Source: Ornithinibacillus sp. 4-3 (lineage in GTDB: Bacteria > Bacillota > Bacilli > Bacillales > Amphibacillaceae). From it: DNA of 64,000 nucleotides. Positions within the stretch are counted from its first letter, which is position 1; each line of letters starts with the position of its first letter. This document shows, piece after piece, positions 27,276 to 37,504 of the stretch. The notes under the pieces are model-generated. The model did not search any database, had not been told where the DNA came from, and worked only from the letters and a program-made list of their open reading frames with translations. The position numbers were made by a program, and so were the translations under genes. Location: NCBI RefSeq assembly GCF_040958695.1, contig NZ_CP162599.1:654001-718000 (forward strand), given 5' to 3'.

Positions 27276-28370
27276 ATGACAGATTATAAATTACTGACTC
27301 CTGGACCATTAACAACAACAGCTTCAGTCAAGGATATGATGAAGATTGATCGTTGTACATGGGATGATGAGTATAAAAGGATTACTCAAAAGATTCGTTC
27401 CCAGCTACTTGAGCTAGCGCATGTAACAGAGGATGAGTACACAACAGTTTTGATGCAAGGTAGTGGGACTTTCTCTGTAGAATCTGTGATGCAAACAGCA
27501 TTAGGTGCAAGTGATAAGGCATTAATTATCACAAATGGTGCTTACGGAAAACGTATTGTAGAAATGGCAAAATATATTGGAATTCATTATGACGAATACA
27601 GTGTTGACTTCAATCTACATCCAGATATAGCAGAAATTCGTAGCCGTTTAGAGAACGATCCAATGATTACACATGTTGTCATGGTGCATTGTGAAACAAC
27701 TACTGGAATTTTAAATCCATTAGAAGAAGTAGCTACTGTTGCAAAAGCATTTGATAAAGTACTAATTATTGATGCGATGAGTAGTTTTGGTGGCATCGAA
27801 ATAAATGTAGAAGAACTAGGAATTGACTATTTAATAAGTAGTGCAAATAAATGTATCCAAGGAGTACCAGGCTTCGGCTTTGTCATTGCTAAGCTTAATC
27901 AATTGAAGCAATGTGAAGGAAATGCTCGAAGCATATCATTGGATTTATACGAGCAATGGAAGGAAATGAATCATGATGGGAAATGGCGTTATACTTCTCC
28001 AACTCATGTAGTAGCAGCATTTTCAAAAGCAATTGATGAATTATTAGATGAAGGTGGAGTTCCTGCACGTCAAGCACGCTATGAAAAGAATAATAAGCGA
28101 ATTAGATCAAGATTTGCAGACGCTGGAATCCATGCTTATATATCGGAAGAGAAGCAATCTCCGATTATCGCAACCTATTTATTTCCAGATGAATTCTTTT
28201 CCTTCACAGATTTTTATGAGTATGTAAAAACAAAAGGATTTGTGCTCTATCCTGGGAAACTTACTGAAGTTGATACATTCCGGGTTGGAAATATTGGCGA
28301 AATTTATGATACAGAAATCGAACAGCTTTGTGATATTATTGATGAATATATGGGGGTGCTTGCAAAATGA
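27276..28370 (+). CDS. phnW: 2-aminoethylphosphonate-pyruvate transaminase
   Basis: The 364-residue PLP enzyme of the class V aminotransferase fold moves the amino group of 2-aminoethylphosphonate to pyruvate, giving phosphonoacetaldehyde and alanine. Signatures are LLTPGPLTTTASVKDMM, LMQGSGTFSVESVM, TTTGILNPLEE, IDAMSSFGG and the PLP lysine K192 in SSANKCIQGVPGFGFV. It follows the binding lipoprotein by 20 bp and overlaps phnX by four bases (ATGA). Confidence 0.95.
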   Translation: MTDYKLLTPGPLTTTASVKDMMKIDRCTWDDEYKRITQKIRSQLLELAHVTEDEYTTVLMQGSGTFSVESVMQTALGASDKALIITNGAYGKRIVEMAKYIGIHYDEYSVDFNLHPDIAEIRSRLENDPMITHVVMVHCETTTGILNPLEEVATVAKAFDKVLIIDAMSSFGGIEINVEELGIDYLISSANKCIQGVPGFGFVIAKLNQLKQCEGNARSISLDLYEQWKEMNHDGKWRYTSPTHVVAAFSKAIDELLDEGGVPARQARYEKNNKRIRSRFADAGIHAYISEEKQSPIIATYLFPDEFFSFTDFYEYVKTKGFVLYPGKLTEVDTFRVGNIGEIYDTEIEQLCDIIDEYMGVLAK

Positions 28371-29161
28371 TAAAAATAGAAGGTGTAATTTTTGATTGGG
28401 CAGGAACGACAGTGGACTTTGGATGTTTTGCTCCAGTGCAGGTTTTCGTGGATATTTTTAAAAATGCAGGAATTGAAGTGACAATGGCGGAAGCAAGAGA
28501 ACCAATGGGAATGTTAAAAATTGATCATGTGCGAGCGATGCTTTCCATGCCAAGAATTGCAGAAGCCTGGGAAACAAAATACGGAAGAACTGCGAATGAA
28601 GATGATGTGAAGAAGCTTTACAGTGAATTTGAAGAGACTTTAATCGCTACGTTAGCGAAATTCACGAATCCAATTCCTGAAGTATTAACTACCGTAGAAA
28701 CATTAAGAAAACAAGGATTGAAAATTGGTTCAACTACTGGGTATACCAAAAGTATGATGGATATTGTTGTATCTGAAGCGGAGAAAAAAGGGTATGCACC
28801 TGATTATTATGTAACGGCAGATGATACCAATTCTTTAGGACGCCCATACCCGTATATGATTTATCATAATATGGAAAAACTACAGCTATCTGCTGCTCGT
28901 CACGTTGTTAAAGTGGGAGATACAGTTTCAGATATTAAAGAAGCATTGGCGGCAGGTGTTTGGGCAGTTGGAGTTGTGGTAGGAAGCTCAGAAATGGGAC
29001 TTACCGAAGAAGAATTTAACGGATTATCTAAGGAAGAAAAAGAAAGCAAAATCGCTGAGGTAGAAAGACGTTTTATCCAGCATGGTGCTCAATTTACCAT
29101 TCGTACAATGGGCGAATTACCAGCATTAATTGAAACAATTAACGAAAAATTGAATGCTTAA
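28367..29161 (+). CDS. phnX: Phosphonoacetaldehyde hydrolase
   Basis: The 264-residue HAD-superfamily enzyme splits the carbon-phosphorus bond of phosphonoacetaldehyde to acetaldehyde and phosphate. It has the family's N-terminal motif VIFDWAGTTVDFG with nucleophile D10, the Schiff-base lysine K51 in MGMLKIDHVRAM, GSTTGYTKSMM, and VKVGDTVSDIKE. With phnW it makes a complete 2-AEP degradation route. It is the last gene of the operon, and a terminator follows at 29172. Confidence 0.95.
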   Translation: MIKIEGVIFDWAGTTVDFGCFAPVQVFVDIFKNAGIEVTMAEAREPMGMLKIDHVRAMLSMPRIAEAWETKYGRTANEDDVKKLYSEFEETLIATLAKFTNPIPEVLTTVETLRKQGLKIGSTTGYTKSMMDIVVSEAEKKGYAPDYYVTADDTNSLGRPYPYMIYHNMEKLQLSAARHVVKVGDTVSDIKEALAAGVWAVGVVVGSSEMGLTEEEFNGLSKEEKESKIAEVERRFIQHGAQFTIRTMGELPALIETINEKLNA

Positions 29162-29171
29162 TAGATTTGGT

Positions 29172-29210
29172 CTTGGATGAATATGATTATTTATCCAAGG
29201 CTTATTTTTT
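29172..29210 (+). terminator. Terminator of the phosphonate operon
   Basis: CTTGGAT plus AATA pair with TATT plus ATCCAAG across a 4-base loop (29172-29199, 12 bp including one wobble), followed by CTTATTTTTT. Confidence 0.85.
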
Positions 29211-29671
29211 CTATTGTATAAGGGATTTCTAAATGGCAATTTGCCCGGTAGAATTTATTTTGAGTAGCTAGACCCCTTTCTGAAATATCCATCTCCTTTG
29301 AAAATAATGATTTGAGAACACCATAAATCGGGTAATGTAATTATAGCCATTACCAAATCATGTAAGCCACGCACCATGTAAGCTCCTTTAATTCGATTCG
29401 TATACGAATCACACCAAGAAAAGGAATTCCATTTTCAAAAATAGCTTCATCGTACCGCTTGACGAAGGAATCGCGTTGGGCACATTGTCATGGTTATGCA
29501 ACTTTTATATCATCATGATTCTTTAACTTCTCCGTTTAGTTAGATCCATTTTATTCCATGTGAGGAGAGACATAAAAAATAATAATTGATAATGGTTCTT
29601 ATCAATGTATTTATAAGCAGTTTTTCTTTATAATGTAGATAACTACGGTTATGGAAAGGGGCATTGTATTT
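29211..29671. other. Non-coding stretch with decayed coding fragment and moxR promoter
   Basis: No intact gene is visible. On the minus strand around 29370-29450 a short frame reads like protein (EAIFENGIPFLGVIRIRIELKEL) but has stops on both sides; it may be a relic. Near the 3' end, ATTGATAA and TTATCAAT (29585-29606) form an 8-bp inverted repeat with a 6-bp spacer, and TATAAT at 29629-29634 is a likely -10 for the moxR operon. Confidence 0.4.
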
Positions 29672-30628
29672 ATGAGCGAAACATCTGTTTACTATAAAAA
29701 AATTGAGCAAGTATTAGATAATATCGAACAAGTAATTTTAGGAAAAAGAGATGCAGCAACATTAAGCTTAGTCGCTTTATTAGCACAAGGGCATGTGTTA
29801 CTAGAAGATGTTCCAGGTGTAGGTAAAACGATGCTCGTCCGTGCACTAGCAAAATCATTAAGTTGTGATTTTCGTAGAATTCAATTCACTCCTGATTTAC
29901 TACCTTCAGATGTAACAGGAGTTTCTATTTATAATCCACAAAAGTTAGAGTTTGAGTTCCATGAAGGACCTGTTTTTGGAAATATTGTTTTAGCAGATGA
30001 AATCAATCGTACTTCTCCTAAAACACAAGCATCATTATTAGAAGGAATGGAAGAAGGGGGAGTAACAGTAGACGGGAAAACACTTCCATTGGAAAAGCCA
30101 TTTTTCGTTATGGCAACACAGAATCCCATTGAATATGAAGGTACATATCCTCTACCAGAAGCTCAATTAGATCGATTTATCTTGAAGCTGAAAATGGGCT
30201 ACCCATCTTATCAGGAAGAGCTAGAGATGTTAAATCGAACATCACGTGATCATCCAATTGAACATCTTTCTGCTGTGATGACAAAGGACGAATTAATTAA
30301 GATACAAGAAGAAGTAAAGAATATTCATGTTTCTGATACAGTACAACGTTATATTGTGAATCTAGTTACTGTAACTAGAACGGACAAAGAAATCTCTTTA
30401 GGTGTAAGCCCGCGTGGAGCAATCGCTTTAATGAAAGCAGCAAAAGCTTATGCTTATATTCATCAGCGTGATTATGTACTACCAGATGATGTGAAATTCC
30501 TTGCACCTTTTGTTTTATCCCATCGCATTATTTTAACACCAGAAGCAACTTTTGAAGGTTTATCGAATGAACAGGTGATTAAGCAAATTATTAATCAAAC
30601 ATTTATTCCGGTTCGGAAGGAATCTTAG
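29672..30628 (+). CDS. MoxR-family AAA ATPase
   Basis: The 318-residue AAA+ ATPase has Walker A EDVPGVGKTMLV, Walker B VLADEINRTSPKTQASLLEGM and sensor region MATQNPIEYEGTYPLPEAQLDRF. MoxR proteins act as chaperones with a DUF58/VWA partner, here the next gene. ATG 29672 is chosen because GGAAAGGGG lies 10 bp upstream; a frame start at 29651 lacks a site. It heads a MoxR-DUF58-transglutaminase-guaA order like B. subtilis yeaC-yeaD-yebA-guaA. Confidence 0.88.
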   Translation: MSETSVYYKKIEQVLDNIEQVILGKRDAATLSLVALLAQGHVLLEDVPGVGKTMLVRALAKSLSCDFRRIQFTPDLLPSDVTGVSIYNPQKLEFEFHEGPVFGNIVLADEINRTSPKTQASLLEGMEEGGVTVDGKTLPLEKPFFVMATQNPIEYEGTYPLPEAQLDRFILKLKMGYPSYQEELEMLNRTSRDHPIEHLSAVMTKDELIKIQEEVKNIHVSDTVQRYIVNLVTVTRTDKEISLGVSPRGAIALMKAAKAYAYIHQRDYVLPDDVKFLAPFVLSHRIILTPEATFEGLSNEQVIKQIINQTFIPVRKES

Positions 30629-31884
30629 TGATGAAACAGCTACGGCAATTTTTATTCGCTTGCCTTATTTTCGCCATCTTATTTGCATATGCAATGTTTC
30701 AAGGTGGAAAGGTAAGCTGGTTTATGTTTTTCAGTTTTTTGCCAATTTTTATCTATGTAGTCTGCTTGAAGCTGTATCCAATTAGCAAATGGCAAGTAGA
30801 AAGAAAGCTACAGAAGAGAATTATTCGTGCTGGTGATGATATTTTATTAGTAATTAGGATAAAACGCTCCATTCCTTTTCCTCTTTTTTCGTTAGTTTGT
30901 GAAGCAGTTTTCCCAAATACATTAAAGAGAATTGATAATGGACTAACAAAATATACTACCTTTGATTCCGGACAGCATTTATATATAGAAAGAGAATCAA
31001 AGAAAATTATTTTCCCCTGGTTTAAACGTGTCATTGAAATTCCATTCCAGCTCCATCAAGTACCGCGTGGTGAGCACATCCTGCAAAAGGTTAAAGTACG
31101 TACATCTGATTTATTTGGATTTATCAAAAAAGAACATACTTTTCATCTAAAAGACTATATCCAAGTTTACCCAAATGAACGGAAAATAACGATGGATGAA
31201 CAGATCAGCAGCTTTGAGCATGGACCGATTTCTTCTTCCGTATTACATGCGAGGCAAGCAAATATTGTGTCTGGTACCCGTGAATACATCCCAGGAGATC
31301 GACTGTCCTGGGTAGATTGGAAGCAAACAGCAAGAAAGAATAAAATCATGACAAAAGAGTTTGAACAGGAAAAAAGTACAGATACATTAATTGTGTTAGA
31401 TAGCAGTTCACATCAAAATATGTCAGAAATTCCTTATGAAGGCTCTGTAGAAATTGTGATGTCTTTAGTAGGACTATTACAAAGACAAGGAACCAATGTA
31501 GGATTGTTATCTATTGGCAAAGATGCGGGGAGAGTTTCCTTAAAACCAGATCCAAATAAATACGAAAAAATCCGTAATCTTTTAATGCGAATACAGCCGA
31601 GTAATAACCGGAATTTTTCTGTTCAATTAAAAGAAGAGATTACGAAAACAAATGGGCAATTTGCGATTATCATCGTGACTACAAGAATGGATGCAGCATT
31701 TAAGCAAGTATTAACAGAATTACGAAGAAAAACACGAAAAATTACCGTGTTGATCATTATGGCTGCAAAGAAAATTACGCCAAAGGATTATGAAATGATT
31801 CAAGAGCTACAGTTTGCTAATGTGGATATTCAAGTATTAACTGAAAAGGAAATGAAGCAGCAGTGGTTAGAGGTGACTGGATAA
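30628..31884 (+). CDS. DUF58-domain membrane protein
   Basis: The 418-residue protein has two N-terminal membrane helices (residues about 8-45) and then the DUF58 domain with GTREYIPGDRLSWVDWKQTARKNK, followed by a VWA-like fold (LIVLDSSSHQ, a partial MIDAS). DUF58 proteins are thought to be clients of the adjacent MoxR ATPase. The GTG at 30628 overlaps the moxR stop by one base; ATG 30631 is an alternative. It is one base from the transglutaminase gene, so the three are translationally linked. Confidence 0.85.
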   Translation: MMKQLRQFLFACLIFAILFAYAMFQGGKVSWFMFFSFLPIFIYVVCLKLYPISKWQVERKLQKRIIRAGDDILLVIRIKRSIPFPLFSLVCEAVFPNTLKRIDNGLTKYTTFDSGQHLYIERESKKIIFPWFKRVIEIPFQLHQVPRGEHILQKVKVRTSDLFGFIKKEHTFHLKDYIQVYPNERKITMDEQISSFEHGPISSSVLHARQANIVSGTREYIPGDRLSWVDWKQTARKNKIMTKEFEQEKSTDTLIVLDSSSHQNMSEIPYEGSVEIVMSLVGLLQRQGTNVGLLSIGKDAGRVSLKPDPNKYEKIRNLLMRIQPSNNRNFSVQLKEEITKTNGQFAIIIVTTRMDAAFKQVLTELRRKTRKITVLIIMAAKKITPKDYEMIQELQFANVDIQVLTEKEMKQQWLEVTG

Positions 31885-34086
31885 ATGTTAAATTCCAATC
31901 GAATTCCAATATTGTATACTTCTATTTTATATTTATGTGGATTTTTCTTATTTCTAGAATGGTTATATCCACTTCAAATTATTTCGGATAAAAGTAATGT
32001 CACAGTTTTCATTATGTATGCGGCACTCTGTTTTGCTATTTCTGTTTTCAGGCTACCTTGGTGGGCATCCTTTCTATTAAAAGGCTTTGGGGTAGTAATG
32101 ATCTTACATGCTTTATTTTTAACAGAAAAGCTATTCTCGAAACTTTGGTTTAATGAAGTGTCTGTGGAATTAGTGTTTAATATTCAAGCAATTTTCAGCA
32201 ATCAAATGGGAGAAATTACTTCTTTCTTTCGAACACTTCTTTTCCTATTGATTATTTGGGTGATGAGTTATTTAGTACATTATTGGTTTGTAGTTATGAA
32301 GCGGATTTTTGTATTTCTGTTCTTTACCTTTCTTTATTTGGCATTGCTGGATACATTTACGATGTATGAAGGGTTTGTTCCAATTGTACGAACCTTTATT
32401 ATCTCCTTTATCGCCTTGGGAGTTGCACATTACTTTAAAGAAATAGATCGGGAGAAAATTGATTTTCCATGGTTCGGAAAGCTTAAGGTTTGGTTAGTTC
32501 CTATCATTGGGATGACATTTTTAGCTTCAGCTATTGGAATCATAACACCATCATTTGCGCCACAATGGCCAGATCCGGTTCCGTTCTTTAAATCAGCAAC
32601 AAATTTTGGAAATGATGGAGATGGACAAGGAACACGAAGAGTAGGTTATGGAAGTAATGATTCAAACTTAGGAGGTTCCTTTCAACAAGACTACACACCT
32701 GTTTTTCAGGCAACAACAGCAAATAGACAATATTGGCGTGTAGAAACGAAAGATGTCTACACAGGTAAAGGCTGGGAGCGCTCGGCAGATCTAGCATATG
32801 AAGAACAAGCAAATGGGGAAATCAACTTAGACTTTTATGCTGGTTCTGTTCAAACGGAAGAAGAAACAGCATATGTAAGATTTAATGGAAACAATACGAT
32901 GAACAATTTAGTTTATCCTTATGGGATGAAAGGGGTACAAGCAATAGAAGGGGTTGTCTTTTCACGAGATCCTAATGCAAATATGGTAAGAGCACAAATT
33001 CGTGATGAAACGGTTCAACTTCAGGAATATTCGATGACCTTTGATGAACCAGTCTATTCCCTTGAAGCATTACGTGCTGTTACAGCTGGTAATGACCCAG
33101 AAAATATTATGGAAAATTATACTCGGGTTCCTGATACCTTACCAGATCGAGTTCGTGAATTAGCAGAAGAGATTACAGCAGGTACAGATAATCGTTACGA
33201 TCAGGCAAAGGCAGTGGAACAATATTTTAATCAAAATGGTTTTGAATATGTCATAGAGGATGTACCATATCCAGAAGAGGATCAAGACTATGTAGATCAA
33301 TTCTTGTTTGAAACGCAAATAGGCTATTGTGACAACTATTCCACCTCAATGGTTGTTATGCTAAGAACCTTAGATATTCCCGCTCGCTGGGCAAAAGGCT
33401 TCACTGGTGGAGAAGAACAAAGGGTGAATGATGACGGAATGAGAGATTTTGAAGTGACTAATGCGAATGCACACTCATGGGTAGAAGTATATTTTCCAAA
33501 TGAAGGCTGGGTTCCATTTGAGCCAACACAAGGATTTGATAACCCATCTACATTCCGAAATACAAATTTAGATCAGCCAGAAGTAGATTTACCAGAAACA
33601 GATGATACAGAAGTTGAAACACCAGAACCAGAAGAAGACGAAATGATGCCTCCAGAAATGGAAGATCTTGGTCCAACGAATGAAGCAGGAGAAGAGGAAG
33701 AGGTAGAGCCAAACAGAACAGGGCTTTATGTTACAATTGGTGTTATCTTCTTATTAATTCTAGCTTTTATTATTTATAAAACTAGATTTAGATGGAAGAC
33801 AATATGGGTATATAGAAAATGGATGCGAGACCCAACAGAAAAAACCTTTACAGAGAGTTACTTATTTTTACTAACTTTATTAGGACACTATACATTAGCT
33901 CGTCGACCGGAACAAACACTAAGAGAATACGCAGAACAAATTGATGAAAGATATCATACAAAAAATATGAGTTTATTAAATCAAATCTATGAGCAAATAT
34001 TGTATAATAATGAAGGCAATGATTTGCAAACAAAAGAATTCATCCCAATTTGGAAAGAATTAGTTGACCAGATGAGGAAGGAATAA
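31885..34086 (+). CDS. Membrane-bound transglutaminase-like protease-fold protein
   Basis: The 733-residue protein has about six N-terminal membrane helices (residues 1-215), an extracellular transglutaminase-like domain with Cys/His/Asp catalytic set ([43 protein letters not shown]), an acidic linker rich in E, P and D (about residues 565-615), one more membrane helix near 618-640 and a DUF4129-like cytoplasmic tail. It matches B. subtilis YebA in layout and genomic position. It may modify or cleave cell-envelope peptides; the substrate is unknown. Confidence 0.85.
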   Translation: MLNSNRIPILYTSILYLCGFFLFLEWLYPLQIISDKSNVTVFIMYAALCFAISVFRLPWWASFLLKGFGVVMILHALFLTEKLFSKLWFNEVSVELVFNIQAIFSNQMGEITSFFRTLLFLLIIWVMSYLVHYWFVVMKRIFVFLFFTFLYLALLDTFTMYEGFVPIVRTFIISFIALGVAHYFKEIDREKIDFPWFGKLKVWLVPIIGMTFLASAIGIITPSFAPQWPDPVPFFKSATNFGNDGDGQGTRRVGYGSNDSNLGGSFQQDYTPVFQATTANRQYWRVETKDVYTGKGWERSADLAYEEQANGEINLDFYAGSVQTEEETAYVRFNGNNTMNNLVYPYGMKGVQAIEGVVFSRDPNANMVRAQIRDETVQLQEYSMTFDEPVYSLEALRAVTAGNDPENIMENYTRVPDTLPDRVRELAEEITAGTDNRYDQAKAVEQYFNQNGFEYVIEDVPYPEEDQDYVDQFLFETQIGYCDNYSTSMVVMLRTLDIPARWAKGFTGGEEQRVNDDGMRDFEVTNANAHSWVEVYFPNEGWVPFEPTQGFDNPSTFRNTNLDQPEVDLPETDDTEVETPEPEEDEMMPPEMEDLGPTNEAGEEEEVEPNRTGLYVTIGVIFLLILAFIIYKTRFRWKTIWVYRKWMRDPTEKTFTESYLFLLTLLGHYTLARRPEQTLREYAEQIDERYHTKNMSLLNQIYEQILYNNEGNDLQTKEFIPIWKELVDQMRKE

Positions 34087-34127
34087 TAAATAGGAAGCAT
34101 CCTAACAGATTGACGAGGAGAGATAAC

Positions 34128-35660
34128 ATGAGTAATGATGAAAAAATTGTAATTTTGGATCTCGGTAACAAGAATAATCAATTGTTAGCAAGAAAGATCA
34201 GAGAACAGCATGTGTATAGTGAGCTGTATCCAAACACTGTAACAATTGAGGAAATCAAAGCACTAGATCCTAAAGGAATTATTTTAATGGGAACAGATGA
34301 AGATATTCAAGCTGAAGACAGCGCAATGGTGGCTGAAGAAGTATTTGAATTAGGTGTTCCTGTCTTAGCTATTGGCTCTGGTATGCTGCAAATGGCCCTT
34401 CATTTTGGAGGAAAAGTAGTTGCAAGTGAACAAGCAGCTGGAGTAGGTAATATAGAAGTACAAAGTAATTCTGTTTTATTTGATGGTATCCCTCAAAATC
34501 AGTCTGTTTTCTTAAATCAAGGAAATCAAGCTGTTGAATCACCAGCAGCTTTTCAAGTAGATGCAATAAACGGAACAGGACAAGCAATAGCAATCAGCAA
34601 TACAGCAAAACAAATGTTTGGAATTCAATTCCAGTTAGAAGAAGAAGCAACAGAACACGGCATTGCTATTTTGAAACAATTCCTATTTACGGTTTGTCAA
34701 TGTAGCGGAGGCTGGACGATGGACCGTATTATTGAAGAACAAGTGCAGAAAATTCGCGACCAAGTCGGAGATCAAAAAGTAATCTGTGCTCTAAGCGGAG
34801 GCGTAGACTCTTCCGTTGTTGCTGTCTTAATTCATAAAGCAATAGGTGATCAACTAACATGTATCTTCGTTGATCATGGATTATTACGTAAAAACGAAGC
34901 AAATGAAGTTATGCACGTATTTACAGAAGACTTCAAAATGAATGTTATTAAAGTAGATGCACAAGAACGCTTCTTATCAAAACTAAAAGGTGAAGATGAT
35001 CCAGAGAAAAAACGTAAAATCATTGGTAATGAATTCATCTACGTATTTGATGATGAAGCAGCGAAATTAAAAGACACTAAATTCCTAGCACAAGGCACCA
35101 TTTATAGTGATATTGTTGAGAGTGGTGGAAAAGCAGGGAAGCTTGTTAAATCACACCATAATGTTGGTGGCTTACCAGAAGATATGGAATTCGAATTAAT
35201 CGAACCATTAAGCCTATTATTTAAAGATGAAGTTCGTGAACTAGGAACAGCATTAGGAATTCCAGATTATATTATTTGGAGACAACCATTCCCTGGACCA
35301 GGACTAGGAGTTCGTGTATTAGGTGAAATTACCGAAGAAAAATTACACATTGTAAGAGAAGCAGATGCTGTAGTACGCGAAGAAATTGCAGCAGCAGGCC
35401 TCGACCGTGATATCTGGCAATATTTCGCAGTACTTCCTAATATCCGAAGCGTAGGAGTTAAAGGAAATGCTCGCTCATACGATTACACAGTAGGAGTTCG
35501 TGCAATCCATTCTGTTGACGCAATGACAGCAGAATTCGCAGAAATCCCTTGGAAAGTATTAAGTAAAATCTCTAGCCGTATCGTAACAGAAGTCGATCAT
35601 GTGAATCGGGTAGTGTACGATATTACTGGGAAGCCTCCAGCGACTATAGAGTGGGAGTGA
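34128..35660 (+). CDS. guaA: GMP synthase with degenerate glutaminase domain
   Basis: The 510-residue protein aligns end to end with GuaA, which aminates XMP to GMP. The ATP pyrophosphatase half is intact (P-loop SGGVDSS at 223-229, [29 protein letters not shown], the dimerisation tail ending KPPATIEWE). The N-terminal class I amidotransferase half keeps its length but not its chemistry. The nucleophile motif GICYGMQ is AIGSGML (Cys to Gly83), the FHPE motif is FQLE (His to Gln169), SGGP is MGTD, and MSHGD is LNQGN. It should not hydrolyse glutamine and probably needs ammonia. ATG 34128 follows GAGGAGA. The gene stands in the conserved yebA-guaA order, so it is likely the orthologous guaA rather than a stray copy. 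Confidence 0.9.
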   Translation: MSNDEKIVILDLGNKNNQLLARKIREQHVYSELYPNTVTIEEIKALDPKGIILMGTDEDIQAEDSAMVAEEVFELGVPVLAIGSGMLQMALHFGGKVVASEQAAGVGNIEVQSNSVLFDGIPQNQSVFLNQGNQAVESPAAFQVDAINGTGQAIAISNTAKQMFGIQFQLEEEATEHGIAILKQFLFTVCQCSGGWTMDRIIEEQVQKIRDQVGDQKVICALSGGVDSSVVAVLIHKAIGDQLTCIFVDHGLLRKNEANEVMHVFTEDFKMNVIKVDAQERFLSKLKGEDDPEKKRKIIGNEFIYVFDDEAAKLKDTKFLAQGTIYSDIVESGGKAGKLVKSHHNVGGLPEDMEFELIEPLSLLFKDEVRELGTALGIPDYIIWRQPFPGPGLGVRVLGEITEEKLHIVREADAVVREEIAAAGLDRDIWQYFAVLPNIRSVGVKGNARSYDYTVGVRAIHSVDAMTAEFAEIPWKVLSKISSRIVTEVDHVNRVVYDITGKPPATIEWE

Positions 35661-35666
35661 CTTAGA

Positions 35667-35716
35667 AAATAGCCTAGAACTCTTTATTCATAAGGGTTCT
35701 AGGCTATTTATTATTA
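35667..35716 (+). terminator. Terminator of the guaA operon
   Basis: A perfect 14-bp stem (AAATAGCCTAGAAC, 35667-35680, with 35696-35709) has a 15-base loop and a moderately T-rich tail. Confidence 0.85.
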
Positions 35717-35804
35717 CGCAATTTTTTGCGACAATATTAACAATACCAGAGGCTAAAAAGTTAGACTATCATTCTCAATAACATTAAATAATAATTGCTC
35801 TTAT

Positions 35805-36680
35805 TTATATCTTTTGAATCATCTCTATAAAGTTTTGAGCGGCTTTGGATAAACTATGGTTTTTAAGCCATATTAAACCGACTGACCCTGTTAATTCAGT
35901 TGTTTTTGATATTCGATAAGCGTTGATAGGATATCCTCTATATCTGTGTAATAAAGTTTCTGGGACAATAGCGGTAGCAAAATTATTTGTGACTAAATCC
36001 ATTAAAAGACTAATATCAGAACATTCTCCAACAATATTAGGCTGGAGTTTAAAACGAGAAAATGCTTCTGTAATTAAATAATGTACACCTAGACCTTCTG
36101 TACTTGGAAAAAGAAGTGGGTAATGATGAATTTCTGCAAGTGATACTTCTTGATCAAATAATGTATGCTCCTTAGATGTAATGAAATAAAAAGATTCGTT
36201 ACAGAGATGGAGTACAGAAAAATCATCTAATTTGAGTGGCAAACGAATAATTGCTAATTCCACAATCCGCTCTCTAACTAGTTGACAAAGATAGGAGGAT
36301 TCATTTTGTTGGATTTTATATGTAATCTTCGGGTATTGTTTTTGAAATTCTGCTAGAACATGAGGCAAGTCTTTAAATGAAAAAGTATTGACCCCAATTG
36401 TGAGCCATCCATTTACTCCTTTCTCAACCTCCTTTACCTCTGCTTTCGTTTTTTCCATCAATTGAGTGAGTTGTAAAGCATTTATATATAGTGTTTTCCC
36501 AGCTTCTGTCAATTCTAAAAATTTACCATCTCGCTCAACTAATTTTGAACCGAGTTCTTCTTCCAAGGCTTTTAATTGCTGGCTTAGAGGAGGCTGAGTC
36601 ATATGGAGCCTTTTGGCAGCAGCGGAAATTTTCCTTTCTTCTACAATCGCAATAAAATAACGAAGCTGTCTAATATCCAT
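35805..36680 (-). CDS. LysR-family transcriptional regulator
   Basis: The 291-residue protein has an N-terminal LysR winged helix (MDIRQLRYFIAIVEERKISAAAKRLHMTQPPLSQQLKALE...) and a two-lobed substrate-binding effector domain (residues about 90-290). It is divergent from a gene for an ankyrin-repeat lipoprotein, 113 bp away, with a long inverted repeat between them. That arrangement suggests it controls that gene and itself. The effector is unknown. Confidence 0.88.
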   Translation of the reverse strand: MDIRQLRYFIAIVEERKISAAAKRLHMTQPPLSQQLKALEEELGSKLVERDGKFLELTEAGKTLYINALQLTQLMEKTKAEVKEVEKGVNGWLTIGVNTFSFKDLPHVLAEFQKQYPKITYKIQQNESSYLCQLVRERIVELAIIRLPLKLDDFSVLHLCNESFYFITSKEHTLFDQEVSLAEIHHYPLLFPSTEGLGVHYLITEAFSRFKLQPNIVGECSDISLLMDLVTNNFATAIVPETLLHRYRGYPINAYRISKTTELTGSVGLIWLKNHSLSKAAQNFIEMIQKI

Positions 36681-36702
36681 CGTTACATTCTCCTTATTTT
36701 AT

Positions 36703-36748
36703 ATATGAAAAAAATTAACAAAACTGATTTTATTAATATTTTTCATAT
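36703..36748. promoter_or_regulatory. Long inverted repeat between LysR and ankyrin lipoprotein genes
   Basis: Arms 36703-36718 (ATATGAAAAAAATTAA) and 36733-36748 match at 15 of 16 positions, with a 14-bp spacer. The position, between divergent genes, suits a LysR-type binding region, though the arms are unusually long for one. Confidence 0.45.
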
Positions 36749-36793
36749 GATTCTTCTCATGATAACATATTTATATGGGAGGAGCAGAGTATT

Positions 36794-37504
36794 ATGAGAT
36801 TAAATGCAATATTAATAAGCTTATTTGTCGTTATTATGCTTACTGCATGTAGTACGACTCCCGAATCTAAGGGAAATTCACCTATACAATCAGAAAGAAA
36901 AGAGGAAACAAAATTGGATCAACAATTAATTTTTGCAGCTACAGAAGGGGATATAGATAGCGTTTTAGAATTATTAGAAGCCGGAGCAGATATCAATACG
37001 AAGGATAATCAAGGGGTTACAGCGGTAATGGCAGCAACACATAATAACAATGTAAAGACAGTTAAGATACTTATTGAACAAGGAGCCGATATAGATATTC
37101 GCAATAATAATCAGGATAATGTGCTTTTATATGCTGGGGCAGAAGGGTTATTAGATATTCTTAAACTTGCTATAGAAGCTGGGGCAGATACAACTTTAAC
37201 AAATCGTTATGGTGGAACTGCACTCATTCCTGCTTCAGAACGTGGACATGTTGAGGTTGTAAAGGAGCTTTTAATTAACTCTGACACAGATGTGGATCAT
37301 CTTAATAATTTGCATTGGACTGCATTATTGGAAGCAATTATTTTGGGTGATGGCGGAGAGAATTATCAACAGATTGTACAATTATTAGTTAATCATGGTG
37401 CAGATATAAATATTAGTGATGGAGATGGAGTTACTCCATTAGAACATGCAAAGCGACGAGGATTTGAAGAAATTGAGCGTATTTTAAAAGAAGCCGGAGC
37501 ATAA
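36794..37504 (+). CDS. Ankyrin-repeat lipoprotein
   Basis: The 236-residue protein has a lipoprotein signal with lipobox LTAC (cysteine about residue 19) and then about five ankyrin repeats (AATEGDIDSVLELLEAGADI; AATHNNNVKTVKILIEQGAD; ASERGHVEVVKELL; LVNHGADINISDGDGVTPLEHA). Ankyrin folds mediate protein contacts; here the repeats would be on the outer face of the membrane. GGGAGGAG lies upstream. It is probably regulated by the divergent LysR protein. The partner is unknown. Confidence 0.85.
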   Translation: MRLNAILISLFVVIMLTACSTTPESKGNSPIQSERKEETKLDQQLIFAATEGDIDSVLELLEAGADINTKDNQGVTAVMAATHNNNVKTVKILIEQGADIDIRNNNQDNVLLYAGAEGLLDILKLAIEAGADTTLTNRYGGTALIPASERGHVEVVKELLINSDTDVDHLNNLHWTALLEAIILGDGGENYQQIVQLLVNHGADINISDGDGVTPLEHAKRRGFEEIERILKEAGA

